Part shown: positions 1 to 10,699 of the stretch, piece after piece | Numbering within the stretch: the first letter of the stretch is position 1 | Layout of the letters: each line of letters starts with the position of its first letter | NCBI GenBank assembly: GCA_037043235.1 | Contig: JAWRVZ010000212.1 | Coordinates: 620,001 to 684,000 of the forward strand | Reading direction: 5' to 3' | DNA: 64,000 nt | Source: Rhodeus uyekii | Taxonomy: Eukaryota; Chordata; Actinopteri; Cypriniformes; Acheilognathidae | The notes under the pieces: generated by a model | What the model saw: only the letters and a program-made list of their open reading frames with translations | What the model was told of the DNA's origin: nothing | Databases searched by the model: none | Translations under genes and position numbers: made by a program

Positions 1-39
1 TTGCTTTTCAACATTTTTATTTCAGGTGTTGTTGTTGAA

Positions 40-55
40 ATGGCGTCGAGTTCAG
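40..55 (+). CDS. gimap8-like: Gene A exon 1: 16-nt coding start (MASSS)
   Basis: ATG GCG TCG AGT TCA G followed by the donor gtaag. A polypyrimidine-AG acceptor-like site ends at 25, so an upstream non-coding exon is possible. The exon leaves one base (phase 1), which joins the next exon to give Val. Near copies of this mini-exon occur at 16677 and 28051 (plus) and 62082 (minus), each followed by gtaag, which supports it as the shared GIMAP start exon. Confidence 0.75.
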
Positions 56-384
56 GTAAGAATCAAATTAAGCCTATATATATGACCTATACAGACACGG
101 TTCCTCAAAGATTTGTGAGTGTTTATTAACTATTAACCGCGATAGACATACCGTACCATACATTTAGTTATTTCATGCTCTTCAATTTATGTTTAAAAGT
201 GCAAATGAAAACCAGGAAGAAGGAAGCTAATAATCAGTGTATAAAAGGCTAAATCTCACATACATTTTTACACATTATTCTGTCATTATCTAGGCGAAGG
301 TTTATTATAGTTTTACATTTTTAAATTTGAATTTACAACCAAAGACAGACATTTTAATTTAAGCTCAGGGACACAAACGTAACA

Positions 385-431
<47 letters not shown>

Positions 432-3400
432 CGAGCGTGTATGTGTGTTTAAATGTTGTCAATATAATAATGATTATATTATTAGTTGGAAACACTTTTT
501 ATTCATCAATATTATTGATTGGTTCTTCTAGAGCTGCTGTTCAGCTGAAACACACTTTGTTGCATTATTTTCCTGTAATCTCTGTAAAGCTGCTTTGAAA
601 CAATCAAACCGTTTTTTCATTTTTATTTTCTTATTCTTGTAATATATGCAGAATTTGACTGTGTGTCTCCTTGGTTTCTTATATTCAAAATATAATGCTT
701 GTTTTTTGTTTTTGTTTTAAAGAACCGATTCACCGTTATCTTTTGATTCTTTTTGTTTTTATCTTTGTAACAAAGGACTAACAGGCAGGGATCCAATTGC
801 AATGTCTTTATTAAGAATGGTCAATAATCCAGGCAGGGGTCACAAAGGCAGGCAGACAGTAGCAGAAACGTGGTACAGGCGGTGGTCAAGACAGGCAGCA
901 GACAATCTTAAGCGTTATTCCAGGAACAGGTCGGGGCAGGCAGAGAAGGATCAGAAACGGGCAAACTGGCAAAAACTGGTAACAAACAGACAGGAATTAT
1001 AAACGCTTAGAAATGACAACCGTGGCTAGTCAAGACCTCGCAGTGAGTGTGTGTGTGAGGCAGTCCTTTATAGTCCAGGTAATGAGATAGGTAACAGGTG
1101 GCATGAACAAACAGACATGATAGAGTCCAGCTGTGTATGTGTAATCAGTGCAGTGTGATGGTTCCTGGGAAATGTAGTGTGTAGTGAAGTGTCAGTATAA
1201 GTGTGAGCTCCATCTGGTGGCCATGGAGGGGAGCGCAGAGCTCATATTCATAACAATCTTACATTTTTTGCAGTCTTTGCTGAGTTTGGTTCTCAAGGGG
1301 AGAAAATGTGGTACATTGTAAGAGGTCAAGTGGAGCATGACTTTATCACATGATTAATCTCTCTCTCTCTCTCTCTTTGTTTTTCTCTCAGCAGCAGGTA
1401 GACGTAGTCCAATTTTTGTAATATTGCAACATAATATTCCAATATTATGTTTTATTGAAAATGCAGAAAGTGTTTTGTGATGAATGGCTTTAGGCGTTGG
1501 GTTAATGTAGTAAACAGAATTCTAGGGATACAATTTATAGTCAACAAAATGTATGTCTATGAAGCCCAACGTGTGTGTGTATGTGTTTGTCTGTGCTCTT
1601 TTTCAGTGACAGATCTGAGGATTGTTCTACTTGGAAAGAGTGTATCAGAAAACAGCAGAGTGGGAAACATTATTCTGGGAACAGAAGCGTTTGACAGTGA
1701 AGCACATTCATCATCTTCACGGCGGCACAGTGTGAGAATCAGTGGAAAGGTGGATGAGAGACACATCTCAGCCATCAATACTTATCTTCTTCTCCAGCCA
1801 GATCTCTCACACCATCAGATCACACAAAGAGTGAGAGAGTGTGTGTCTCGTTCTGCTCCAGGACCTCATGTGATCTTACTCGTACTGCAGTTCAATGACT
1901 TCAGTGATGAAGACCTGAGAAGAGTGAAAACTGTGCTGAACCTCTTCAGTGAGAAGGCCATTAAACACACCATAGTGGTGACGACTGATGAAGAGAGACG
2001 CGCATCAACTTCTAAGATACTGAATAACCCTATTCATAATTTAATAAAGGAGTGTGGAGGAAAACATCTTAAACTAGATGGAAGAAGCCTAGGATGGCGC
2101 TCTGAGATGATCAGAAGGACAGATGAGATGCTCAAGAAAGAACATGAAGATTTTCTCATCTGTAACGTGTATGAAGATGGAGGATCATCAGTGGATGAAG
2201 ATCTGAGCAGATCTGGAGGTTCAGTTCAAGGAGAAGACAAAGAGAAGGTGGATTCTGATCTCAATGAGGATGGAAATATCAACGAGAACAAAAAAACAGC
2301 AAGTGATGTAGGAGGTTTGTCAAAGTCTTTATTCTAGATAATACCTCTAAGAATATAATCATGAGCTACAATTTTGCCCTTTAATAGTTACACTAATGTT
2401 TTTCTCCTGGTCATTTTCCATCTTTACTACAGTGTAACTGTTATTTATTATTTTTAGTAATCTGTTTTGTTTTGGTTTAAAAGCTTCTTAAAATTTGTAC
2501 ATAACAAAGCTGAATATGTTTGAGTATCACAGTTACTGTCACTATTCACCCAAAAACAATAATTCTGCTCACTTTACCATTTTATGTAACTCCAAATCTG
2601 GGTATGTTTTCTGTCTTTTCTTGTTTGTTTTATAACCTGTCATGTTTGGATGTTGAAAACAATAAATGAGATTTGAGAGATTAGGCATGAGGCAAGATTT
2701 ATTTTATTTTTAAGTATCAATATTTTAATACAAAGCTATGGCGTGGTTTTAGATTTTTTTTTTCCTAAAAAACAACAGCCCAGTTACTCATTTTGAAGCT
2801 TGATAGTAAAATCACAATCCATTTTTGTAGAATAAGAAAGCTGTCTGGACTTCTTACTAAAAAGCCCCATTTGAATTTAGTGGAAAAAAAGACGATCATC
2901 TGTGTTTGTATCAATGTGTTGATGTATGAGGTGTCAGTTTTTGTGTGAACTATTCTTTTAAAGACTGTAGTGTAAATATGTTGTCATAGATTCATACTTT
3001 CTTTTTTCAGGCTGTACAGGAGAGCAAATTCCAGAGAGCGTTCCCCAAAACAGTAAGTCATGAACTATTGCAAGGAACCGTTAAGTTGATAAAATAATGT
3101 ATTGCAATCTAATTATATTTCACAATATAATATTTTTGTATTTACTCTAAATATACTGTCTCTAAATGTTGTTTCAGCGTCTACTTCTGAAAAAGCAAAG
3201 CTGAACATTGTTCTGTGTGGATTTAATGCAACACTCAAGAACTCAGTGTCTAGAACATTTATAGGGATAATGAGTAAACCTCACAAAGATACGAGTAAAG
3301 TGTGTGTGAAGAAAGAGGAGAACATTAATGGACGGCAGATCACTATAGTAAAGATTCCAGCTCTCAGTCAGCTCTCAGAAGAGGAAGTGATGCGGGAGAC

Positions 3401-6400
3401 TCTCCACTGTCTGATTCTCTGTGATCCTGGAGTTCATGTTTTTATCCTTGTTACTCCTGTCGGTTCACTGACTAATGAAGACAAAGCAGAAATGGAGAAG
3501 ATTAAAGGAATATTTAACTCTAAAGAGCACTTCATTGTGCTTTTTGTTGCCGATCTCAATTTAAACAAAAGTCTGTCAAATTTTGTAGCATCTGCAGAAT
3601 CTCAGAGCATTGTGAGTCTCTATGGGAGTTTGTACAGTGTGATGTGGCTAAAGGACCAGAAAGACTCTGGACAGATCTCAGACCTGCTGGATTATATAGA
3701 CACCATAAAGACTGAACCCTATTCAGTTCAGACATATATGAGAGCTCAAGAGAAGAGAGTCAGATGTGAACTAGAGGAGAAACTGAGTGCGAGAGATAAA
3801 GAAATCAAAGAGTTACAGGAGAAGATCAAGACACCAGGTTTACTTTTTGACTGACTTTTCTTAATAAGTTTACAGGTTATTTACAGTAAAGTAAATCTAA
3901 AATAGATGAACCGTACATTAATAAACATCCTTTTTATACATAAGCTTTCGTGTTTCAGATCCTGAAGTTATCTCATTTTCATGTTTTTTAAACACACAAC
4001 CCTGACAGCCATCGTGGACGTACAAGTTCACGTGTAATAAATTCTGTTTATTGCTTTTTAAGTCAAATTAATATTTGCATTTTACATTTATGCATTTATC
4101 AGACGCTTTAATCCAAAGCGACTTACTGTCGGGAAGCAAGGACCCAATTGCTGGAGGAAGGTTACTTTAATGAACAACGAAAAAAACAATAACAGACACA
4201 AACAAAATTACCCCGGAGGGGGAAAACCGACTTGGACTAGACAAAGATTAAATTTGGACTGGACTTGACTCAGACAGAAAACACATGGACAGAAGACAAT
4301 GAATCAGCAAAGGACAGGAAACAACGAAGGGATTAAATAGTCACAAGCGGAAGGGTAATTGATGGGAAAACAGCCTGGACAAGTAAAGCAGTACAAGGGG
4401 GGTGGAGTTCTCAATGACAGGACATGAACATGCAGCCAGAGTGAACTTGCGTCGCTACATGTTCACAAAAACACAAAGACAACGCGCAGCTGGAGAAACC
4501 AAACTGCACGCGACACGAAAACACAACATGAAAGCACGCAGCTGATGGAAACACGAACCATGTGTGTTCGAACCGCAAGGCGAGCTCGGAATCGTGGCCA
4601 GTCACATAATATAGAGCGCGTGAGAATGAAGAATGAGGAACCACTCGGCTCAAGACAAGGACAAACACGCGAGTCATGAATGCCCGAATCCCGACACAAA
4701 ACCGAAACTGAACCAGACCAAAGTATCGGGACCGGACATCATGACCCGCACACCAGACCTTACAAAAAAAAAAAAAGAGCGTGCTTGACTCGAATCCACG
4801 CACACACACTAGACATTACGGTAGTGTCAGAGCTCTGCCATAACAACAAGAAATTACTAATGTGGCAGAACATCGCATTCAATAGACACATTGAATCAGT
4901 TCTTGCTTTCCCTGGGATTGAACCCATGACCTTGATGTTGCAAACACCAACATCACAACAACTCCTGTTGGGGTTTATTTCTTGATAAAGATCCACTGAC
5001 TATATGTTATCCATTAGATATCAAACACAGACATGTGTGAATGTCGCAATTTAATACTTTTACCTCTCAAAGCCATTACCAGTTTACAAGAGTTCACAAT
5101 GATCAAATACAACAGGTCAGAACATTTTGAAATTTCTGGATTTCCACAAGTATGTGTTCAGTAAAGACATGAAAGATCGCATTGCAGTATTAATATGATA
5201 ACAGTAATTCCAGCTTGATATGTGAATGTGGCATTAATCTAACTTTCTAAAGTTGAAACTTCATTATTAAAATAGTTTGTTCCTTCAGCAGTTCCCGAGG
5301 GTGTGAAGCTGAATCTGGTTGTGTGTGGGAGTGACAGAAGATTAAAATCCTTCATCTCAAACCTGATTCTGAATCAGAAAGGAGGATCAGAGCTCAGCTC
5401 AGAGTGTGTGAGGAGAGACGTGGAGCTTCATGGACGTCTGATCTCTGTGCTGGAGCTTCCAGCTCTGTTCAACACTCAGCTCTCAGAAGAGGAAGTGATG
5501 CGTCAGACTCTCCGCTGTGTGTCCCTCTGTGATCCTGGAGTTCATCTATTCCTCCTTATTATTCCTGATGCTCCAATCAATAATGAAGACAGAGCTGAAA
5601 TAGACAAAATCCAGAAGATGTTCAGCTCAAAAATCAACAAACACATCATGATCCTCATAAAGCAGAATTCAGAGGAAAGAACAGCAGAACTAAATGAAGA
5701 GAAACAGTCTGTCATTGAGAGGTTTGGAGGACGACATCATTTCATCGGCCCCAAAACACAAGCGTCCATGTTGATGGAGAAACTGAAGCAGGTGGTTGAG
5801 GAAAACAATGATGTTTGCTTCTCTAAAGAGACATTGTGGGATGCACAGATGGAAAAGATCATACAAGGTAATGATCAGAAAATCTGCATGGATTAAACAC
5901 ACTTTTTATCATCGTAAAAGTCACACAGATTTGTGAGATAAAAAAAAAAAGATTTCCTGCAGAATTCAGAAGAAATAATATGATTAACATGACGGTTCAG
6001 TATAAATTATTCACAATCTTCTCTGATGACATGGAAGATTGATAATCTTCACTTGAAACTCAAATTGTTTTTTATTTTTATATGTATCTTTAGATTCAAG
6101 AGAGAGAGCAGATGATCTGAGGATTGTTCTGCTGGGAAAAACTGGAGTTGGGAAGAGTTCAACTGGAAACACCATCTTAGGAAGAGACGCATTCACAGCA
6201 GAAACATCTTCAAATTCAGTTACTAAAGTGTGTCAGAAAGAGACAGTGGAAATCAACGGTCGACGCGTTACTGTGATCGACACTCCAGGACTGTTTGATA
6301 CTGATCTTTCTAATGAGGAGATCCAGAAAGAAATCAGCAACTCCATCTCCATGATCCTGCCTGGACCACATGTGTTTCTGCTGCTGATTCCAGTGGGACG

Positions 6401-7034
6401 ATTCAATCCAGAAGAAGCAACAGCAGTGAAGATCATCCAAGAGACGTTTGGAGAAAACTCATTAATGTTCACTATAGTGCTCTTCACCAGAGGAGATGAT
6501 CTGAAGAACAAACCCATTGAACAATGGCTGGGAAAACCTGGATCAGCTTTGAGGAAACTAATTGAAGCGTGTGGAAACAGATTCCATGTGTTCAATAACA
6601 ATCAGACTGGAGACCGAACACAGGTGTCTGATTTACTGAAGAAGATAGACGACATGGTGAAAGAAAACGGAGACAGTTACTACTCATGCAAGATGTTCAG
6701 AGAGATGGAGAGAGAAATACAAGAACAACAAAAGATGATTCTGATGGAGAGAGTGGAGCAACTGAAGAGAGAGAGAGAAGAACTGATGAACAAACATGAA
6801 GAAGAGAAAAGGAGGATGAAGGAAGAAACACAAAATCAAAGACAGAGAAGAGAAGAAGAATTTAGAGAGAGAGAAGAACAATTTAAAATTGACATTAAAA
6901 AAAGAGAGGAACAAGAGAGAAAGATACAAGAGGTGATGAAGAGAGAACTAGAGGAATGGGAGAAACAGAAACAAGAGGAAGGAAAAAAAGAGATGAAGAG
7001 GATGAGAAAAGGAGAAAGAAAGAACAGGCAATGA
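40..7034 (+). CDS. gimap8-like: Gene A: four-module GIMAP8-like protein, 6 coding exons
   Basis: GTPase IMAP (AIG1-type) family protein. Coding exons: 40-55, 1607-2314, 3011-3052, 3178-3837, 5292-5867, 6094-7034. All junctions are GT-AG and phase 1. The summed length of 2943 nt is an exact multiple of three, giving about 980 residues with no internal stop. Four AIG1 modules follow each other; the first three lack the G1 (GxxxxGKS) and G3 (DTPG) motifs, while the fourth has both plus TRGD at G4. Human GIMAP8 is the known family member with three AIG1 domains, so a GIMAP8-like call fits. In this family the GTPase modules oligomerise on membranes and the C-terminal coiled coil mediates association; the degenerate modules may be scaffolds (inference). 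The tail ends early because of a one-base frameshift. The promoter and any 5' exons lie left of the window. Confidence 0.8.
370..430 (+). repeat. (GT)n(GA)n microsatellite in intron 1
   Basis: Uninterrupted GT repeats from about 386 to 414 run directly into GA repeats to 431. Nothing else is visible in intron 1 before the repeat at 780. Confidence 0.95.
780..1250 (-). repeat. Interspersed repeat fragment, LTR-like, in gene A intron 1
   Basis: Begins aggcaggGATCCAATTGC and contains many CAGGCAG motifs. Its layout resembles the minus-oriented LTR-like repeat at 4127 (ggacccaattgc). No LTR ends could be fixed, so class and boundaries are approximate. A (CT)n tract follows at 1352-1376. Confidence 0.4.
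1607..2314 (+). CDS. gimap8-like: Gene A exon 2: AIG1 module 1, degenerate (pseudo-GTPase)
   Basis: Acceptor tttttcag ends at 1606; donor gtttgt starts at 2315. The module starts TDLRIVLLGKSV and keeps the AIG1 spacing (RVGNIILG), but the P-loop lysine-serine is gone (GKSVSENSR where canonical modules have GKTGVGKSS) and there is no DTPG. The conserved hydrophobic box after G3 is present (SAPGPHVILLVLQF). G4 is weak (VVTTDEE). The last roughly 60 residues are an acidic linker rich in D, E, G and S. Nucleotide binding is unlikely (inference from motif loss). Confidence 0.75.
2315..3010 (+). other. Gene A intron 2, nothing further recognised
   Basis: AT-rich sequence with no recognised repeat ends, ORFs or RNA genes. 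It ends in the polypyrimidine/AG acceptor cttttttcag at 3001-3010. Confidence 0.6.
3011..3052 (+). CDS. gimap8-like: Gene A exon 3: 42-nt linker exon
   Basis: Acceptor ttttttcag ends at 3010; donor gtaagt begins at 3053. Phase 1 in and out; it reads CTGEQIPESVPQN and joins the previous module (GG) to the next (TSTSEKAK). The 3' half with its donor is still visible in gene C (to 31332), which supports it as a real exon. It probably acts as a flexible spacer between AIG1 modules. Confidence 0.65.
3178..3837 (+). CDS. gimap8-like: Gene A exon 4: AIG1 module 2, degenerate
   Basis: Acceptor gtttcag ends at 3177; donor after ACACCAG at 3838. The module starts KLNIVLCGFNATLKN, where the P-loop should be, with no GKS. 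The DTPG position reads KIPALSQL. The conserved box is LCDPGVHVFILVTPVG and the G4 region is VLFVADLN. The C-terminus has a short charged helix (ELEEKLSARDKEIKELQEK) likely to be a coiled coil. It is very similar to the gene C exon at 31457-32119. Fold kept, catalytic motifs lost: a likely pseudo-GTPase. Confidence 0.8.
4074..4126 (-). repeat. SINE/LINE 3' tail (V-SINE type), minus orientation
   Basis: Contains acatttatgcatttatcag, acgctttaatcc and caaagcgacttac, the tail shared by tRNA-derived V-type SINEs and their LINE partners in fish. The matching tRNA-like head lies about 750 bp to the right (4880-4960), separated by the LTR-like repeat. Confidence 0.7.
4127..4830 (-). repeat. LTR-like repeat (family 1), probably a solo LTR, inside a SINE
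   Basis: Starts TGTCGGGAAGCAAGG on the plus strand. Internal blocks match, in reverse complement, the repeat at 20539-21167 (for example gtgtcgggattc with cattcatg nearby). A further minus copy is at about 32248-32905. No coding sequence. The right end is uncertain. Confidence 0.55.
4880..4960 (-). repeat. tRNA-derived SINE head, minus orientation
   Basis: The reverse complement contains a pol III B-box-like GGGTTCAATCCC followed by tRNA-like 3' sequence. The same head occurs at 27300-27380 and 32160-32250. It is the 5' part of the SINE whose tail is at 4074. Confidence 0.65.
5292..5867 (+). CDS. gimap8-like: Gene A exon 5: AIG1 module 3, degenerate
   Basis: Acceptor ttcagcag: two adjacent AGs give starts at 5289 or 5292, both in frame. 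Donor gtaatg at 5868. The module starts VKLNLVVCGSDRRLKS with no P-loop GKS; the DTPG position reads ELPALFNT; the conserved box is LCDPGVHLFLLIIP; the G4 region reads ILIKQNSEE. Its 3' end is about 50 nt shorter than the gene C equivalent (33067-33690): an in-frame segment before the donor is absent. Likely a pseudo-GTPase. Confidence 0.8.
6094..7034 (+). CDS. gimap8-like: Gene A exon 6: canonical AIG1 GTPase module and truncated coiled coil
   Basis: Acceptor tatctttag ends at 6093. The exon reads DSRERADDLRIVLLG, then G1 GKTGVGKSSTGN, G3 DTPGLFDTD, the AIG1 conserved box LPGPHVFLLLIPVGRF, G4 LFTRGDDLKN and G5-like RFHVFNNNQTGDRTQV. From about residue 205 of the exon it becomes an E/K/R-rich coiled coil. 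The frame stops at 7032-7034 (MRKGERKNRQ then TGA). Compared with gene D, one base is missing around 6975-6990, and the other frame continues the coiled coil to 7219. This is the only module of gene A predicted to bind and hydrolyse GTP. Confidence 0.85.
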
Positions 7035-7219
7035 GGGATGAATATAATCAGATACTCCAAGAAGTGAAAGAGAGAATGAAGATGATGAAGGAGAAAGAAA
7101 GACAGAATCATGACAGCGAAAGAAAGAAAAGAGAAGAACAACATAAACGTGACATTGAAGAAATGGAGGATTGGGAGACAAAGATGCAAGAAGTGATGAA
7201 GAGAGAACAAGAGGAATAG
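7035..7219 (+). pseudogene. Out-of-frame continuation of gene A coiled-coil tail
   Basis: A reading frame shifted by one continues with KRDEEDEKRRKKEQ, then AMRDEYNQILQEV, to a TAG at 7217-7219. It closely matches the tail encoded by gene D at 58515-59249 (KRDEEDEKRRNKEQ, AMRDEYNQ), showing that the ancestral tail was longer and was cut off by a single-base indel. Confidence 0.7.
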
Positions 7220-7439
7220 GAGCAAAATAAACAAGAAGAAAGACAACAAGAATTGTGTCTATTATCAGCTCCTCCTCTTCTTGCCTCCCTGGATGCTGTG
7301 TATTTTATTACAGCCTTGAGTTTTATTAATTTTCGCAGGAAAATTAATTTGATATTTTCTGCAACATTATTTCTACTGTTTGATTAAGAAAAATCAGTCG
7401 GTAACTCTTTATTGCATTCACTTTCTTATTTTAATACCT

Positions 7440-7700
7440 CCTACTAGACGTCACACTTCCACAAACTGAGGACTCTTATTTTGCCTTTTGTGTTGATTGG
7501 TTTCAGTTCCGGGTTATGTCAGTGTCAGTCAGTGTTAGTCTTGTCAGCTGTGTCCAGTCATGTCATGTATAAAACCCTCTCGTGTTCACGTGGATTTCTT
7601 TACCTGCCTGTGCCCCTTCCATGTCTGGAATAAACCTGTTCACTGCATTCCTGGATTTCTCCTTTGTTCTCCGCATCGCACAAAGCGCTCTCAGGTGACA
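7440..7700 (+). repeat. LTR-like interspersed repeat downstream of gene A
   Basis: Shows the pattern seen in several solo-LTR-like repeats here: a TATA-like region (gtataaaaccc at about 7567), then ggaataaacctg, then a CA-rich end (caggtgaca at 7692-7700). No coding content. The segment 7220-7440 between it and the gene shows nothing else. Confidence 0.4.
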
Positions 7701-7902
7701 CTAGAATTAATCAATGTAAAACTGCCTTTACATAATAGTAATGCTTCCCTTTCAGACTGGAACTCTCTTTAAATGAAATTGAGGCTAAATTATTTGGTAT
7801 CTTTAGGTAATTTTAAAACACTTATGCTTGGACTAGAATATTGAATGATTTGCAATGCTTCTACGGCTGTACTTTTAATGATATTTTATTGTGTTGTATT
7901 AT

Positions 7903-8936
7903 TAAGTTGGCTTGAGAAAGCCAACTTAGTGATATTGTATTTAAACTTATTATTATTCCTCTTCTGTTCCAAATTTTAGACTGATTCTCCTCATAGAGCT
8001 TTAAAGCTACAACCACTAAACTCTGCTCAGACTTCAGACCTGTTCTGACTTGAGTTGCTATATCGTTTCTAAGGGATCGGGGGTACGATGTTCGTCCCAG
8101 GGGCGAAAAAGCAGCCGAAAAATCCCATTGACTTAACATTGCGACGAACTTTGACGATTAATAACTTGGAGCGAGGAATTTGTAAAAAGATGAAACTCGC
8201 CACATTTGAAGAGGGTGACAGCCTCTGTAAGAACATACCACACAATGGGGTGAAAGTTGCACCCCTGGGGTGCTAGAGCTGCCCAAATTTGCCCCATAGA
8301 GATGAATGGGGAAGGCCGTCCCATGAAACTACTATGGCAAAATGCATAGGGATTTTGAATTGAACAGCAGCACAGCGTCACAGAGACAAGGGGGAGGGCT
8401 CATTTTACTCAGGCGACCAATTAGTGTCTCAGGATCACAGTGAAGCTATTAACGCCCTAGCAACCATTTAGAGCACCTTAGCAACCCATCCGAAACTGGC
8501 AAACTGCCAATCGCCAATGTTTTCAACACTTCCTAGCCACGCCCTAGCAACCATTATCGAGCACCTTAGCAACCAAATGCAAAGCGAGATATCTTCAGTT
8601 CTGAATGTCGTAGAGGCGTTGTTGTTGGTTTATATCGTTCATACTGACAAGCAGCCTTTGAAGTGACATCAATGGCAGAGGTTTAGACACTCCTTAGCAA
8701 CCAAACAAAGTACCCTAGCAACCGTTTAGCCAGACCTATATCTCTGCATCAGAAAGTCGTAGAGACATGGGGGTTGGGTCTATTGGCGCCATTCACTGAC
8801 CAACTGAATCATCAGTAATCTCCAAATAAATCTTGTTAGCAACATGTTTTAAAGTTTAAACTCTCAGAACTTTTCAAGCTTGAAGTTTTTACAACTAATT
8901 TAAACTTTCAGGCTAGGCTTTCTCAAGCCAACTGAA
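7903..8936. mobile_element. Non-autonomous TIR element with hairpin ends, about 1 kb
   Basis: The left end is a perfect 11-bp stem with a GAGA loop at 7903-7928 (taagttggctt / aagccaactta). The right end at 8914-8935 carries the inverted motif GGCTTTCTCAAGCCAAC. The interior has repeated tagcaacca / ctagcaacc motifs and no ORF. Superfamily not recognised. Confidence 0.55.
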
Positions 8937-9645
8937 GTTTATAAAATAAACTTCCTCTATCTAGTTGTTTGTTATTGGTGTATGTGTGATTTTGGTTAAA
9001 TATTAATAAAAATCTAATCAAAGGATCGCTCACAAATATTCTGTTCTGTAACACATACAATATTTTGCAATGAATGCCTGAATAAAGCATGCTTATATAG
9101 GTAAAATCAACAAGGTTAATAATACACAGCTGAGAGCAATCAGTCTGGGCAGTGAATTCTGGGAAATGTAGTCCTTCACAAAGAACAACAGAAGGGAGCC
9201 TTTTAGTGGATATCAAGGGCAATCAAGCTGGTGATCTGACAATAATAAACAGCCAGGTGACTTTTTCATTTGTTGACATTACATGGTTAGATTCACATGG
9301 TAAATATCATATATTAAGCTCTGTGTCCACCTTAGAGATAATCACCATATTTATAATGAAACCATGCTATTTAACATGCTAAAAAAACATGCTAAAAAAA
9401 ACATGCTAAAAAAACAGACATTTTTTCATAAAATAATTTAGTTTCTATATTTTTAAAATATATTTATATATTAACATATTATAATGGAAGTATCTTTATG
9501 GAACAAAGATAAATTATTTTATCAAAATAAAAAATAGTGAAAAATAGAAAATAGTGCAAACTAATAGTACAAAGTAATTGTTTTGTTCAAGTATTAAATT
9601 AGACATTATTAAATAATCCATATTGTTTTATCTAAAGATTTTGTA
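8937..9645. other. AT-rich intergenic sequence
   Basis: Only a short tandem aaaaaacatgct array at about 9376-9415 is visible. No gene, RNA or repeat end recognised. Confidence 0.5.
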
Positions 9646-10699
9646 CAGGGTTCATAGCACATCAGTTCAAAAAAATTCCATGACTTTTCCATGACTTTTC
9701 AATGTCAAAGTTATAATTCTCAATGACATTTTAATGATTTTTGGTACTTGATTTTGTAGTCAAAAAATATGATACACGTACATGTATCAAAACCAGAAGA
9801 AATGCATTTAAAAACAAAACCAGTCTACAGCAATGGGCAAAACAGTCTGCCAAGTCCCATAAAAACGTGTATGTAATTACACTGCAATTCAATTAAGTGG
9901 CAAAAACCAGAACAGGAACAAACACATTCAAAACACCAGACTGATAGTCCCTTGAAAAATAGCATACACTACAATACAAATAATTAGCAACACATATAAA
10001 ACAATCCATGGATTTCAATAGCTTTTGAAAACCAGGGGTCTTCTAACCCTTGTTGACAATTGTCAAGGGGTCATAATCAGATTGTCCTATCTTTTATTCA
10101 GAGAACTTTAGATTAGATTAGATTAGATTCAACTTTATTGTCATTACACAAGTACAGGTACAAGGCAACGAAATGCAGTTTAGGTCTAACCAGAAGTGCA
10201 ATAGCAGCAAGTGCAGGATATATACAATGGTTGCATAAGTGCAGGATATGGAGATGTACAGGATTTACAGGTAATATGTACAATGAATATAAATATACAG
10301 ATGGTTATTACTATAACAGGTGAGTGTGTGCTATAAATATAATTACAGGTGTCTATAAACAGCATTTACAGGTGAATATGTGCTATAGATGTAAATGTAT
10401 ATACAGATGTCTCTAACTATAAACAGAATTTTACAGGAAGATGTATACAATTGTTAGCTTAAGGTGAGCATTAAATTTAAGGTAGTGCAATGAGCATGGA
10501 CAGTGCAAATAAGTGAGATGCGAAATGTAAACAGTTGGTACTGTATGAACAGTTGGTAGTGCAAATGAGCATGTTCCAACTAAAGTACAGTAGTGCAAGG
10601 TGCAAGTGTAAACAGTTGTTACTGTAAACAGTAAACAGTTGTTACTGTAATGAACAGTCGGCAGTGCAAATGGCACAAATAAGTAACAGTGAGCGAAGA

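Larger units (their letters stand above)
3838..5291 (+). other. Gene A intron 4: SINE split by an LTR-like repeat
   Basis: Holds a SINE 3' tail at 4074-4126, an LTR-like repeat at about 4127-4830 and a tRNA-like SINE head at about 4880-4960. The rest, 4965-5280, shows nothing recognisable. Confidence 0.6.

Noticed and set aside
1386..1400. ctctcag|cagcag|gtagac as a 6-nt micro-exon in gene A intron 1
   Set aside because: Exon 1 already joins exon 2 in frame, and the motif is simple sequence after a CT tract.
4757..4761. CTTAC as the target duplication of the 4127 LTR-like repeat
   Set aside because: The left flank is cttac, but the bases before 4757 do not form a CA end and related copies do not end there.
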